64,000 nucleotides of DNA from Corylus avellana (GCF_901000735.1 NC_081543.1:36638590-36702589), one strand, 5' to 3'; positions 1-11,980 are shown, counted from the stretch's first letter. Notes: a model not told the origin generated them from the sequence alone. A program made the numbers and translations.

Positions 1-12
1 AACATGAAGTGT

Positions 13-1952
13 TCAAACTAGGCCAAGTTGGATCTTTTCTCGCACAACATGGCAGTCAATTTCAATATGTTTAGTCCTCTCGTGGTAAACAGGATTAGCA
101 GCTATATGAAGAGCTGTTTTACTGTCATAGAATAAAAGAGCAGCTTGAGGATGAGGAATCTGAAAATTCTTGAGCAAATGAAGCAGCCAAGTTAACTCAC
201 AACAAGCAGCTGCCATAGAACGATATGTAGCTTCAGCTGATGATCTAGAAATTGTGGTTTGCTTCTTAGACTTCCAAGAGATTAATGAATCTCCTAAGAA
301 AACACAAAAACTAGATACTGATCTTCTGGTGTCTGGACAACCAGCCCAATCAGAGTCACAAAAAGCCTTTAAATGAAGAGTTGAAGATGCTCGAAAGAAA
401 ATCCCTTGGCCAGGAGCTGCTTTGATGTATCTGAGAATTCTATATGCAGCATCAAGGTGAGGCTGCCGAGGAGCTTGCATAAACTGACTCAAAGGTGGAC
501 TGAATATGTTAAATCAGGCCTAGTGATTGTGAGATAGAGCAGCCTTCCAATCAACCTTCGATACATTGTAGGATCATCAAGTAAGGCTCCATCCATAGCA
601 GAAAACTTGGTATTAGATTCCATAGGAAATTTGGAAGGCTTTGCAGCTAAATGACCAGCATCACTGAGAATATCTAGAGCAAATTTTCTTTGACATAGTG
701 AAATCCCATGAGAATTTCGAGCAATCTCCAACCCAAGAAAAAACATCAAAGGACCCAAGTCTTTCAACTTAAACTGAGTGTTCAAAAACACAATCAAATC
801 TGCTATAGCTTGACCATCATTGCTAGCTAGAACTATGTCATCAACATAAACTAAAAGGGCCATAAAAGAAGAACCTGTGGACTTAGTAAACAATGAATAA
901 TCGGCTTTGGATTGAATGAACCCGTGAGCAAGCAGAATTGAGGAAAATTTACTGAACCATTGTCGAGAGGCCTGTTTTAGACCATATAAAGACTTGTTCA
1001 AACGACAAACCATATTGTCTCCCTTGGTGCCAAAGCCAAGAGGTGGTTTCATATACACTTCTTCATCTAGATCTCCATGCAAAAATGCATTGTTTACATC
1101 TAGTTGATGAAGCTCCCAATTATTGATTGCTGCCAATGCAAGTAAACACCGGACTGTGGTGAGTTTAGCCACTGGAGAAAAGGTTTCAAAATAGTCCAAG
1201 CCTTCACATTGAGTGAATCCTTTGGCTACAAGTCTGGCTTTGTACCTTTCAACTGACCCATCTGCTTTGTGCTTCACCTTGTAAACCCATTTACACCCAA
1301 TAGCAACTTTGTTAGGAGGTAAAGACACAAGAGTCCATGTATTATTATCTTCAAGAGCTTTGATTTCAGCTTGCATTGCTTCACGCCAACATGCATGTTG
1401 AACAGCTTGGTAATAATATTGTGGCTCAACATGTGTTGAAACCGAAAGAAGATAATGTTTATAAGAAGGGGATTTATCATATGAAATGACAGATGAGAGA
1501 TTATAAGGAATACCTGAATCTATTGGATGAATGCTTTGAGGTGATAAGGATGAAGTAGTTGCCATTTGACAATGAAAATGTTGTAAGTAACTAGGCTTAT
1601 GTTTAATCCTAGATGATTTTCTGATGGGAATACTAGGAACATGTGTACTACGAACAGAATCCAAATGTGTTTCATAATTATTGGGTTCAGAAACATCATT
1701 AGAAATAGAAAGAACAGGATTATTAACAATTTCAGTAAAATGGTTTGGAATAGAAATAGAATTATCATCGTAATTTGGAATAGGAGTTGGAAGAACAGTG
1801 TTATGATGTATAATATGAGAGAGTTTAAAGTTTGGATGATAGGGAAAAACACTTTCATGGAATATAACATCACGAGAAATAAAAATTGTTTTAGTGGACA
1901 AATCAAACAATTTATATCCTTTGATGTTATATGGATATCCAATGAAACACAT
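13..1952 (-). pseudogene. copia reverse transcriptase and RNase H region
   Basis: The 489-1952 reading frame contains the copia reverse transcriptase: the [12 protein letters not shown] start, [11 protein letters not shown], the [13 protein letters not shown] catalytic block, [10 protein letters not shown] and the YVDDI active-site motif. It ends at [10 protein letters not shown]. The sequence continues in another frame at 13-492 as RNase H ([41 protein letters not shown]). A frameshift near 490 separates the two. The N-terminal part of 489-1952 ([13 protein letters not shown]) is the end of the integrase domain. In an active element all this is one polyprotein that copies the RNA genome into DNA; here it is broken. 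Confidence 0.93.
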
Positions 1953-2817
1953 GGCTTTTCTCTTGAATCAAACTTAGATCGATTTCTAGTGAGAGTTGAA
2001 GCAAAACACAAACAACCAAATATTCGAAGATGAGAATAATTTGGAGGAGTTGAAATCAGACACTCATAGGGTGTTTTGTTAGACAAAATAGGAGTAGAAA
2101 TTCTGTTGATTATATGAACAGCAGAAAGAATACATTCACCCCAAAAAATGAGTGGCAGATTAGCTTGAAATCTTAGAGCTCGTGCTACATTTAACAAGTG
2201 TTGATGTTTTCTTTCAACTATTGAGTTTTGTTGAGGTGTCTCAACACAACTCAATTGATGAATGATGCCTTTGGATTGGTAAAAATCAGATAGCTGGAAT
2301 TCAAGACCACTGTCACTTCGAATGCATTTGACTTTAGATTCAAATTGGGTTTCAATCATATGAACAAAAGATTTAATCAAATTTCTGGTTTGAGACTTAG
2401 CAACCATTAGATGAACCCAAGTGAATCTAGAATAATCATCTACTATGGTGAGAAAATATTTAACACCATTAAAAGGATTAGTATAAAAGGACCCCAAATG
2501 TCACAATGCAGCAAATCAAAAGCTTTATTAGAAACCAAATAGCTTACAGGAAAAGGTAATCTTTGTTGCTTAGCCAAAGGTTAAATAGTACAACACTTAT
2601 TGGAGTCAACAGATATGCTAGAATCTAATTGACTTAGAAGCTTAAGGCGTGAAGAAGACAAATGACCTAAACGGTAATGCCATACATCTGAAGAAACATT
2701 CTTAACAGAAAGACTAACGACAGGAATTGAAGTGCTTGATGCAGGTTGTACTGGTTTATTGACCAAATAGAACAAGCCTTCATGTTCTTTACCCACTCCA
2801 ATCATTCTCCAAGTCAA
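1953..2817 (-). pseudogene. copia GAG-pre-integrase and integrase region
   Basis: At 2581-2817 the DVWHYRLGHLSSSRLKLL motif marks the GAG-pre-integrase domain. The integrase core follows at about 1955-2497 with the DYSRFTWVHLM, RSDSGLEF and ETPQQNSIVERKH blocks, which carry the D, D and E positions of the DDE catalytic triad. The zinc-binding segment is degraded between 2500 and 2580. The reading frame is lost near 1955, where the normal continuation resumes in the next frame. The product would insert element DNA into the genome; this copy is defective. Confidence 0.9.
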
Positions 2818-2823
2818 CAGGTG

Positions 2824-4340
2824 CTAAATAAAACAGAAATCAGCAAGAAAAATGAGACAACAAGAGAGATTTTTAGTTAGTTTACTTGCTGAAATGAGAT
2901 TGAAAGTGAAAGATGGAACACAAAGCACATTGGTTAAAATGAATGAAGCAGAAATTTGAACTGTGCCAACATGTGTAACTGAAACAAATTGACCATTAGG
3001 TAGTTTTACAAATTTAGAAACAGTTGATGTAATTGTAGTAAGAAAAGAAAGGGAACAGACCATATGGTCAGTAGCACCTGTATCTATAATCCATGGATTG
3101 TTTTCAAATTGGGAGGCAACTTGAAAAGATGAAATGGATGAGAAAACAGAGTGCGGAGATTGAATTGGAAAGAAGGTACCTGACATCTGAGACACTAGGT
3201 GACTCTGATGTTCACCTGCTTGAATGACTGGTGGAGCCATATCAGACTTTGGCTGCAGCAAAGCAAGCAATTGCTGAATTTGCTCCTGGATGATTGGCAA
3301 ACTTGCAGGCAGATTGGTTGACAAGTTGCGGGATGACTCAAGATCAGAAACTTGATGAACAGAGTGATTGGCAGCAGGTCTCCCTTTGGTAAATTTGAAA
3401 CCAGGTGGGAAACCGTGTAGTCTGTAACACTTTTCAACAGTATGTCCATATACACCACAGTGAGTGCATGTAGGTCTATCCTTGCGGATGACATTCGATT
3501 TACCAAATCGAGTACTCGCATAAGCAGGAGAAGAATTGGAAGATGAAGAAGCAACCTTGACATTATTAACCATCATGGCAGTAGTATTATGAAACATGGA
3601 ATCAATCGAACCAAAAATCATCCTTTGGCGTTCATCTTGAACAAGCAAGGAGAACACCTTGTTAATAGGTGGAAGTGGATCCATTAACAGTATTTGGCCT
3701 CTTACATGAGAAAAGGAGTCATTCAATCCCATGAGGAACTGAAGAATATACTCCTGTGATGATACTCAGAGAGAGTTTTCACACCACCACAAGTACATTT
3801 ACCACACAAACAGATTGGTATTGGACGATACATGAGTAATTCATCCCACAATCCTTTGAGAGCTGTGTAGTAAGTGCTTACCGATTGATTCTCCTGAGTA
3901 ATTGCAGAAATTGCCTTCTGAATTTGGAAGATCCTTGGGCCATTCTGCTGAGAAAAGCGATCACGAAGATCATTCCACATAGTTTATGCTGAATCAACAG
4001 AAATGACACTGGTTGCAATTTCCTTCGTCACAGAATTGATGAGCCAAGAAAGAACCATATTATTGCAACGTGTCCATGCGAAGTAATCTGGATCAAAAGG
4101 CAGTGGTTTTGGCAGTTGACCATTGATGAACTGGAGCTTGTTTTTCGCAGTCAAGGCCATGGTCATGGATCTAGCCCATGTGTAGTAGTTTTCTCCATTG
4201 AGTGGAGAGGAAACAATCACCGAACCAGGACTGTCACCATGGTGAAGAAACAATGGATTTGAATCCATTGCAGAGTTAACAGAAGTTGAAGAAGTTGAAG
4301 AATTCGAAAGATTTGACTCCATGGAACAAGATGAAGCCAT
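2824..4340 (-). pseudogene. copia Gag, zinc knuckle and protease region
   Basis: Gag starts at 4340 with a serine-rich leader, then LNGENYYTWARSMTMAL, typical of the copia Gag N-terminal domain. A stop ends that frame at 3984, and Gag continues in pieces at 3723-3980 (MWNDLRDRFSQQNGPRIFQI) and 2824-3732. The last piece has a CCHC zinc knuckle (CTHCGVYGHTVEKC) and the aspartic protease motif WIIDTGATDHM. Gag would form the particle and the protease would process the polyprotein. At least two disruptions lie within Gag. Confidence 0.9.
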
Positions 4341-4410
4341 GATTGCAAAAAAAAATCAAGAAGAAATCTGAATAGAATGGAATGAACACAGAAGAAAATT
4401 GAGCTAAAAA

Positions 4411-4423
4411 TGCTTTGATACTA
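4411..4423 (-). other. primer-binding site of the copia element (iMet tRNA type)
   Basis: The minus strand reads TAGTATCAAAGCA seven bases inside the LTR. The canonical plant retrotransposon site complementary to initiator-Met tRNA is TGGTATCAGAGC, so two positions have decayed. Confidence 0.75.
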
Positions 4424-4430
4424 TATCAAA

Positions 4431-4678
4431 TGTGAGATTCAATATGTTGTGGATGAATGAAAAACAGAGAAAATGAAGAACAGAGTATGCGAGCACAGAA
4501 AGTATTCTTTGGTTGAATCACCAGGATTTCTGTATTAATCAATAAAAAATGTACAGAAGAGTATTTATACAAAAGACTTTGCTGTAAAAATACACTCAAC
4601 TAATAATAAACTTCTCCACTACGTTTCAGCTAATCAAACACATGTTTAATCCTAATCCAGCACATGTGTTCCAATACA
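4431..4678 (-). repeat. 5' LTR of the copia element
   Basis: On the plus strand the segment runs from TGTGAGATTC to CCAATACA, giving TG..CA ends next to the primer-binding site. It contains a TATA-like GTATAAATA on the minus strand at about 4561-4570, placed as an LTR promoter would be. The outer boundary at 4678 is inferred from the terminal dinucleotide because the partner LTR is outside the window. Confidence 0.6.
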
Positions 4679-5750
4679 GCTCATGCCAGCTAATTTAACA
4701 CATGTTTCATGTGTATTCTATAAGTTACGTGGAACGTGGGAGGGTAATGGTTCCTTTTGGCTTTTAGATGAGGTGGCGATGCCTGGTATAAATAATGGAT
4801 GTTTGCTTGTTTCAATTCCACGTAGAGTTTCTTGCGAAAGCTGCCATCAAATATGTTTGTTTTCTTTTGAAATTAATTGCTTTGTTTATTACAAGAATTA
4901 CAGAAAGCTTAGGTGGCCTTGGGCACTCATGTTGCCAAGTATGTGGTACATCCGTACATGCATTTGTTATTTTTTTTTTTTTTAATTCATGTCTTACAGT
5001 TGTTTGAAACTCCTTTGATATGTTTCGAGACATGGTTATATTTCTCAAACATGTTCTTAATTACCATTTTTCACCAGTCTTTAACTTTCCCACATATTTT
5101 GAGCTAGAAAAAAGTAAGGTTAGCGGTACCACCTCGTCGTCCGGAAAACATTCGAATGGTAAGATTTTTCTTTTACGTTTTTTAGGAAGTAGTCCCCATT
5201 TCAAGAAAAACATTTCCAACTAGATAAAATTCGGATAAAAATGTGGTATCTCTAACATTACTCACGTAGAAATATTAATGAATTTTATTGTCAGTATTTT
5301 TAGTAATTCAAAGGGTAAATGTGAGCAAATTTTTACATATAGGACGATTTTGAACACTTCACCCACTTATAATATATATACTGGTGTGACATCTATCATC
5401 CAAACGGCAAAGCATTGGAGATCCGAATATAATCCTTTAACCAATGCTTTGATGATAAAAGACCATATCCACTAGTAACTAGTTATTTCATATTCATTCA
5501 AGAATTGGTAAGTGCTGTCTCCATATTCATTCCAAATTGATCGTAGTTCTATACATGCAAGCAAGAAAGATTTTTTTTTTTTTTTTTTTCCCAACAAATG
5601 CTTGTACAGAACACTACTTGAACAGCTCGTGATGTTCATATGATCAATCGATTGCATAATTGATTGATCTTATCGTTTGCAAATATTTAATTATAAGATA
5701 ATTAAGCAAGTAAACTAATTAAGAAAGTAATTAATTAAGAAGCATTTTGT
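4679..5750. other. intergenic, no gene recognised
   Basis: AT-rich sequence with poly-T runs near 4970 and 5572-5589. The open frames here are short and lack recognisable domains. Confidence 0.6.
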
Positions 5751-5751
5751 T

Positions 5752-5757
5752 TTTATT
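5752..5757 (-). terminator. polyadenylation signal of the 2S albumin gene
   Basis: The minus strand reads AATAAA about 145 bases downstream of the stop codon, a suitable place for a plant near-upstream element. Confidence 0.5.
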
Positions 5758-5837
5758 CAAAAGAGACAATCTACAAAGCCTCAAACTAAACTGCGCATGC
5801 AGATACTAGTCATCAGTACACGATCATGTGCTTGCTT

Positions 5838-5839
5838 AT

Positions 5840-5874
<35 letters not shown>
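5838..5874. repeat. (TA)n(GA)n microsatellite
   Basis: About ten TA units run straight into about eight GA units. It lies in the 3' flank or 3' UTR of the 2S albumin gene. Confidence 0.9.
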
Positions 5875-5899
5875 TACGTGCACATGCATGGCCTCCTCT

Positions 5900-6346
5900 C
5901 TAGAACAATGAGAAGCGAATCTCACAGCGCTGGGGGCCGAGGCGGCATTGGTTTGGCAAATCCCTAGCACTCTCCATAATCTCCTGCATTTCCTCACCCC
6001 GGACCTGACCCAGCTGCTGCATCACCGCCTGCCTCAACCCCTCACATCGGCACCGCTCGTCCATCTGCCACAGCTGTTGGCAGCACTGCTGGAAATCCTG
6101 CTGCTGCTGCTGGTTGCCGTCTTCGTACCTCCCGAACTGGCTTTGCTGCCTCATAAACCGCTGGCACCAGTTGAGATTCTGCAGGCGATGAAACTGCTCG
6201 CGGCAGCTCACGCCTCGCCGCCCCTGCTGGTTCTCGATGTCCTCATCGATGTTCACGGTTGCTATGGTGGTGCGGAAGGCAGCCGCATGCGCTACCAACA
6301 AAAGGGCTGCAAAAAGAGCTGCTAGCGTTGCGAGCCTTGCGACCAT
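5900..6346 (-). CDS. 2S albumin seed storage protein
   Basis: Intronless 148-residue precursor of a 2S albumin, a small sulfur-rich protein stored in seed protein-storage vacuoles and broken down at germination. Residues 1-23 form a hydrophobic signal peptide (MVARLATLAALFAALLL...). The eight-cysteine scaffold is complete: Cys48, 61, 88, 89, 99, 101, 134 and 141, giving the CC and CRC blocks that define the family. A glutamine-rich loop (about 79-87) marks the usual cleavage zone between small and large chains. An in-frame ATG exists further upstream at 6484, but it lies upstream of the TATA box, so I chose the ATG at 6346. The protein resembles the hazelnut and walnut 2S albumins, which are known food allergens. 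I infer it is functional. Confidence 0.95.
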   Translation of the reverse strand: MVARLATLAALFAALLLVAHAAAFRTTIATVNIDEDIENQQGRRGVSCREQFHRLQNLNWCQRFMRQQSQFGRYEDGNQQQQQDFQQCCQQLWQMDERCRCEGLRQAVMQQLGQVRGEEMQEIMESARDLPNQCRLGPQRCEIRFSLF

Positions 6347-6429
6347 TGCTATGATTTGTATGAAACAGTACTTTGGAATTATGTTGTGAATGGTTTGATG
6401 AAACTCTAAGGTGGGAGAGTAGTGGTGGG

Positions 6430-6470
6430 TATTTATAGTGGATTTTGGGGTGTGCATGTAAAGTACGTGT
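6430..6470 (-). promoter_or_regulatory. seed-type promoter of the 2S albumin gene: TATA box, RY and ACGT elements
   Basis: The minus strand has CTATAAATA about 85-95 bases before the ATG. Just upstream are an RY repeat core (CATGCA, 6453-6458) and an ACACGTAC element (about 6463-6470). RY plus ACGT elements are the known signature of B3 (ABI3/FUS3) and bZIP control of seed storage genes. Seed-specific expression is inferred from this. Confidence 0.7.
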
Positions 6471-6484
6471 AGGTTTCTATGCAA

Positions 6485-7227
6485 ATGCTGTCAACTTTGC
6501 TTGGGATGAAGTGAAATAGATAGCATATTAAAGTCAAAAAAAAAAAAAAAAAAAAGTGAAAAGATTTACTCTTAATTAGTCATAATTTGGAGTTATATTT
6601 ATGATATTTTTAGGAGAAATCCTTATAATCTACGCAAAGATGTGAATGTCGTTATATATATATATATATATTTCATTGGGTGGAATTTGAAAGGTCAAAT
6701 TTATGATTTTTTATGATGTGGGCTCAACATATATCAAAACTCTTCTGTTTAATTGATGAAGAGACTTAAATTTAGAAAACGTAAACATGAACATTGACAC
6801 ATAATTAATAATGAGAAAACTCGTATCTCCATATATCATCAAATGGAATTATCCAAAGGATATACAGCAAATTATATAAAGAAGAAAGCATTGGTCAAGT
6901 AATTCTCTTCTTTTCATGAGCATACTTGTACTATAATAATAACATTATGACGTACGCATAAACTTATTAAATGGGTCTCCATATGATCCTAATCTTTTTA
7001 CTACTTATTGTAATTGTTATTTGTTAAAAAATAAAAATAAATAAATAAATCTTACTTACCAAATTTATTTGAGATTTGTCAAATTAGTGATTATTAAAAA
7101 CTGAGAGAATGAAGAGCAACAGCCGTGTTAGAAATATAATACACAACGGAATATAAATTTCAGTACCCTTTTCAATAATTCTTATCGAAATAAAATTTTA
7201 TTATATATATAACATTGTTCTACTTGC
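6485..7227. other. intergenic, no gene recognised
   Basis: AT-rich upstream region of the 2S albumin gene with poly-A (6536-6556) and (TA)n (about 6653-6671) runs. Nothing coding is apparent. Confidence 0.6.
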
Positions 7228-7335
7228 GTCATCAAGAGGTAGTTTAATCGGCTGGAAACCACATTTCATGAAGCGCGCGCCGAGGTCAAATCCCCCCTCC
7301 ACCTTCTCTTGTATGAACATATTAAAAAAAAAAAA
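7228..7335 (+). mobile_element. tRNA-derived SINE copy
   Basis: Starts with an A-box-like AGAGGTAGTTTAATCGG, then a B-box-like GAGGTCAAATCCC, followed by a short pyrimidine-rich body and a poly-A tail at 7322-7335. The layout matches the better preserved SINE at 18744-18860. The flanks AACATTGTTCTACTTGC and AACATTATTTTAGCTACTTGC look like an imperfect target duplication. Confidence 0.65.
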
Positions 7336-8221
7336 CAAACAAACATTATTTTAGCTACTTGCCTTCTCCATATTTTCTTCTCTCCATAGTGGAACACGCT
7401 TCTAAAATGATACCCACGAATACACACGCATGCATCTTGTTGGTAAGGAAAGCAATTAGTGGCCCATCCACTAATAAAAGTTATAAAATTGATCACAACT
7501 TGGAGGAGAAAATAGATTCTGTAGTCACACTCGTTGAAATTCCTGCACCAAACCAGTGGATGCTATTGAAAATTGAAACAAGTGGAGAATCATATTTGCC
7601 CAAGAAAAAGAAAGAAAGTAAAGAACCATATTCCTTTTGTAATTCACATGTTATCTTCTTACAAAGATGTTTTGAGTGGTAAGTAGCCATCCCATCTTGT
7701 GGTATATATAGTTCTTTGTAATAAGAGATGGAAATTAATAACTGGAATTTCTTTTAGCTAAATAAATCTTATAAATATAAGTGTAATCTATCATCAAGAA
7801 GAACGATGTTGTATAGTTAATATTTTTTTAAGTCTTAATTATTATTTTTAGATAAAAATTTATGATTTTATTATATTAGCTATTACCACTTTTATTTATC
7901 TACAATTTATCATTTTATTGATTATCATGTTTTAAAATAAAAGAAATATTATTGTAATCAAATATTGAAAAAATATTATAATACGATCTTCAAGCCGCCA
8001 ATTCTAACACCCCATCTATTGGGTCTGGTCATTCCTTTGACTCATTCCCAATAGTTTATAAGATTTTTATTTTTTATTTTTTTAAGAATTTCCGTCCTTT
8101 TGTTTGTTTTCCTTTTTGTTGTAATTTTCCTTTCTCCTTTTTTTCATGTTGAATTAAAAAAAAAAAAAAAAAAAAGCCACAGACATTCCCATTTATATAA
8201 CTATTTTCTATTGAGAGAGGA
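7336..8221. other. intergenic, no gene recognised
   Basis: AT-rich sequence. Reading frames of 60-107 codons show no domain, signal peptide or splice pattern I can support. Confidence 0.5.
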
Positions 8222-8366
8222 TTTTTAGCACACCGACCTGCTTGAATAATAAACACGTCAGTGTTAAAATATTATATTATATTATTTTATTTACTGTTTA
8301 AATATTATTTTAATAATATTTTAACACCTGCGTGCTTACTGTTTAAGCATGCCAGTATACCAAAAC
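8222..8366. mobile_element. foldback MITE, about 145 bp
   Basis: The left arm beginning TTTTAGCACACCGACCTGC pairs, with mismatches, with the reverse complement of the right arm (TTTTGGTATACTGGCATGC) over about 50 bases. The centre is AT-rich. No clear target duplication was found, so the superfamily is unassigned. Confidence 0.6.
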
Positions 8367-8552
8367 TTACTATTCCTTTTTTATTTTAGACGGATAGAAA
8401 TTTTCTTAATATTAAGTTGGAGGATTTTTTCAAAGAAATTCAATTTATAAAATTATTATTTATTTGTTGGGCACGTAAGATACACTTTTTTTCTGGTAGT
8501 TATCACATCGTAATTAAAAACAACTTTTCATATTGTAAAGGAGACGTGACGA

Positions 8553-8727
8553 ATTTATAAACCGGCCGGTTGGATTCATTTAAGACACCTATTCGCTTCA
8601 TTTTTCTCTCTCGCCAAACAGACTTGAGAAAGACCGAGAGAGAGAGAGAGAGAGCTCTGACTTATCCGCTTTAGGGTTTCCTTCACTTATCGACTCTCAA
8701 TCTCGGAACCCTAAAGCTTCGGATCAG
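8553..8727 (+). promoter_or_regulatory. eIF1 promoter and untranslated exon 1 with telo-box motifs
   Basis: A TATA-like TTTATAAA is followed by a GA repeat (about 8636-8654) and two telo-box type motifs (TAGGGTTT and AACCCTAAA). Telo-boxes are common in plant genes for translation components. The untranslated exon ends at 8727 before the donor GTATTG. The exact transcription start is not visible. Confidence 0.6.
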
Positions 8728-9141
8728 GTATTGTAATTCTTCGCGATCCGATGATATATTCCATCGACGTTTTGGGTTTTCAATCTGTGTTATTTTGATA
8801 ATTAGTTCTCCTTGGAAAGAATGGATTATTTTGCCAAATGTGTAGCCTTTTGATAATCGTATTCGTCTTTCTTTTTTTTCCTATCCTTTTTTGACTGAAT
8901 TTTGTGTCTTTAGTATCTAAATCTTTGCAACTTTCTGATTAGGGTCTTGTTCTGGTTTTAATATGGCGCAGAAATTTTATTATTTACTTTATATATAATA
9001 CAGGTTAGGTAGTTTGTGACACCTTGTTGGCAGATCAAGTAAATCTTTTATCTTTAACGGATTCTGGATGCTAATTTGAAGTAAAATTTTGGCTAATTTT
9101 ATGGCTTTTGATTTGCTCTGATGGTATGGAGTTGAGATTTC

Positions 9142-9488
9142 TGGCTGCCTCAAGCGTCAGACACTTTTTTTTTTTTTTTTTTGGTTTTTAAATTGAAGAA
9201 AGAGAAATATTAAAGAGAAATTCAAATTTGAGGTATTAGCACTAAATTTAGGATGATAAAATTCATTTTAAGTGATATCATCCCTAAAGGGTTAATCTTC
9301 CACCCTTAGGTTTTAGTTTTAAATCCAAAAATAAATTTTGATGCATTAGAAACTAAATATTAACTCATAAAAATTTAACAAAAAAAAATCTAACATAACT
9401 AGGAAGAGAGATTTTTCTACATTTTTTTTTTTTTTTTAGTAAAGCCACATCAGATTTTGGCAGACACTTGTCTGACTCTTGGCAGCCA
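9142..9488. mobile_element. MITE-like inverted-repeat insertion in the eIF1 5'-UTR intron
   Basis: TGGCTGCCTCAAGCGTCAGA at 9142 matches the reverse complement of GTCTGACTCTTGGCAGCCA at 9470-9488. Both arms are followed inward by poly-T or poly-A tracts. It sits wholly within the intron separating the untranslated exon from the coding exons. No target duplication was recognised. Confidence 0.5.
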
Positions 9489-10112
9489 AATAGCAGGACT
9501 CGATGGTATGACCCTTTGGATGTTGTTGTTTTAGGAGTTAACGTCACGTGAGTAAACCTTTGTTAGTTGGTGTATCTTGTTTTCAGATTTTTGTCACATA
9601 ATCTTCATTTTTGTCTGCCAATTTTCGTGTTTATTCTTGGTCAATTAGTAATTGGGATTACTAGTATTAGTAGAGCAATTTAGGGAATTTGGTCTGTTGC
9701 GATGTTTGACAAGGATTGCTTACTTGAATATTTCCTATCGATGGGGTTTATTGGATAGAATAGATTGTAGTTTGTATGGGTTACTTATAATATGAGTTCT
9801 ATTTTTTGGCACCCTAGTCTTTTTTAAGGGGAAGAAGGAATTTCATAATCAAAGCATTCCCTCCTCTAGTCGTTGCAGGTGTGTTTGATGGTTTTTGCTA
9901 TACATAGCTGGTACAGTTGATGTGAGATAAGATGTGTACATCAAATTTATAAAGTGATCGGTGTATAACCTTTCAGTGTTTACTAAAAAATGTTGTATAT
10001 TACATTTATGCATTTGCTTCATCATCTATTGTTAGTCTAACATGGTTTCACCTTGTAATTCAGGTCTGAGCATTGAAGTTATTAGGCCGTTCTTTTTATT
10101 CAGCCAAGTTTC

Positions 10113-11598
10113 ATGTCTGAACTCGAAGTCGACGTCCAAATTCCCACTGCCTTTGGTATGTTTGCTTTTCTTCTTGACTTGTTTTTGCATTTATGAATAA
10201 TGTCACATGATTTGCGCATGACAGTCACATTTGTGTGTTATTTTCCTTCCCTAATTGAAAAACCATAATGCACATATGAATTGATAGGATAATAGACCTA
10301 TATAAGAAAATCTGAAGTAGAACTTCACTCCCATTATCATCGTTGAAGAGTTTTTGTTGCTTCCCATTGGACCTCTCATTGGAAACCTATTGCTTCTCAG
10401 AAGAAGTATTGAGGGTCTGCCTTTGCTCCTTGTTTCATCATTTGTCTGTTTCATGACTTTGTCTGTCAAATGGTCATCTTGCTCTTCTCCCTCGATGCCT
10501 CCTTGCTAGGATGCGATTTTTCTACGTTAGTCAATTTGGTTGCTTCCAACCCTGGATCTTTTTATGTATTCAGAATTGGACAGTAACTGTATACACCAAA
10601 ATGCGATCCTTGACAAGTTGGACAAGTCAGGAGCTGAGTCCATGGTGGCTGGCACCAGTTATCACATGGTAACAAAATCAGAAACTGACGTGTGAAGAGA
10701 TACAATGATCAATAGAAGTTGACTGTTTTTACCCTTTCTTACAACCACTGAAAACGGCGGCTGGAAGATTTAATTTTTTGTGAGTTGGGGGTTGGTAGGA
10801 GCAGTGGGAAGGGAGGTTTTACTTGTTCTGTCCCCTCCCCCAACAGAGATGCTCTTCTCTCTGTCTTCCTTGAATGGGATTCTAACTAGTTTGTTGTTGT
10901 TATGGGGTGTGTATTACAGATCCGTTTGCTGAGGCAAATGCTGACGACTCTGGTGCTGGGTCAAAAGAGTATGTGCACATTCGTATACAGCAGCGGAATG
11001 GTAGGAAGAGCCTAACAACTGTGCAGGGGTTGAAGAAAGAATACAGCTACAACAAGATACTTAAGGACCTTAAGAAGGAGTTTTGCTGTAATGGTACAGT
11101 TGTCCAAGACCCAGAACTAGGACAGGTGGGTTTGAAACCTAGATGATACCTCCTGTGCTTGGTTTGCCTCCTTTAAATTTGGTTATTCTTGTGTGTTCTG
11201 CAAATTCTAATTTTGTTTGTGTTGTACAGGTTATTCAACTTCAAGGTGATCAGCGGAAGAATGTCTCCACCTTCCTTGTCCAGGTAAAACACTCGATTAC
11301 TCCGCTGGAGGAGGTTAAAGACTGATTGTCTCACTATTAGTTATTTTGTTTTGTGTTGGATTGAATAGCTTATCCAAATCATACTTAAACCCTTTTTTTC
11401 TTTATTCCTCATCTCATTTGTTTATGGAATGCATACACTTGTTTAACTGATGGATATTGTGATTTTAGTTACTTAGTTGTTGGAGTTTTAACATTAGCAT
11501 GATTCAGATTTCAATCTCTTATTTCTTTTCTGTTGTTATTTTATGGAGAACAGGCTGGCATTGTGAAAAAAGAACATATCAAGATTCATGGTTTCTGA
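10113..11598 (+). CDS. SUI1: eukaryotic translation initiation factor 1 (SUI1/eIF1)
   Basis: Four coding exons: 10113-10155, 10920-11125, 11230-11283 and 11554-11598, all with GT..AG introns, giving 115 residues. A fifth, untranslated exon ends at 8727, and the 5' UTR resumes at 10064. eIF1 binds the 40S subunit near the P site and enforces correct AUG selection in the cytosol. The protein carries the SUI1 fold blocks EYVHIRIQQRNGRKSLTTVQG, CCNGTVVQDPELGQVIQLQG and the C-terminal IKIHGF. Length matches the plant family (about 113). The exon junctions fuse the reading frame exactly. A long leader intron, as here, is common in highly expressed plant housekeeping genes. Intact. Confidence 0.96.
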
Positions 11599-11980
11599 GC
11601 TGCGTCAAAAGAAAGCTGTGCATGGTTCATGCCCTCTCATAATTTGGAGCCAGACATGTTATCCGGCTTTTAGTATAAATCGTGCTATTATGTTATCTTA
11701 AGGGTCTACTGTGTTGGCTACTCCCGTGTGTTTGTGGTGTGTTCTAGTTTTCAAGCTTGTGTGTTTGTGTAATGTGTGATGATTATGAAACACATTAGTA
11801 CTACTTGTGTCTTGGTCCTCAATAACAATCACTGTCAAAGATTTGGTGTCTTGTTTTGTCTTTGCGTAATCTGGGGTCATATTGCTCATTGTTTTCGGTC
11901 ACAACTCACAAGCAACATGATAAGTATGGCTGTAATGCATCTACTTGTTAAAATTATTCTCATTCTTGGAAAGAATTAGG
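11599..11980 (+). other. probable 3' UTR and downstream flank of eIF1
   Basis: T- and G-rich sequence following the TGA at 11596-11598. The short open frames on either strand have no recognisable domain. The polyadenylation site is not defined. Confidence 0.5.

Larger units (their letters stand above)
1..4678 (-). mobile_element. Ty1/copia LTR retrotransposon, decayed, 3' end outside window
   Basis: Read on the minus strand the order is LTR, primer-binding site, Gag with a CCHC knuckle, protease, GAG-pre-integrase, integrase, reverse transcriptase, RNase H. Integrase before reverse transcriptase is the order that defines Ty1/copia. Every domain is recognisable, but the polyprotein is broken by several frameshifts and stops (near 3980, 3730, 2820, 2500, 1955 and 490), so this copy cannot encode its own proteins. 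The second LTR should lie left of position 1. The domain order is seen directly; the lineage within copia is not assigned. Confidence 0.95.

Noticed and set aside
1641..2033. 130-codon plus-strand frame
   Set aside because: Antisense shadow of the copia integrase/reverse transcriptase junction.
5948..6325. 125-codon plus-strand frame
   Set aside because: It is the opposite strand of the 2S albumin gene.
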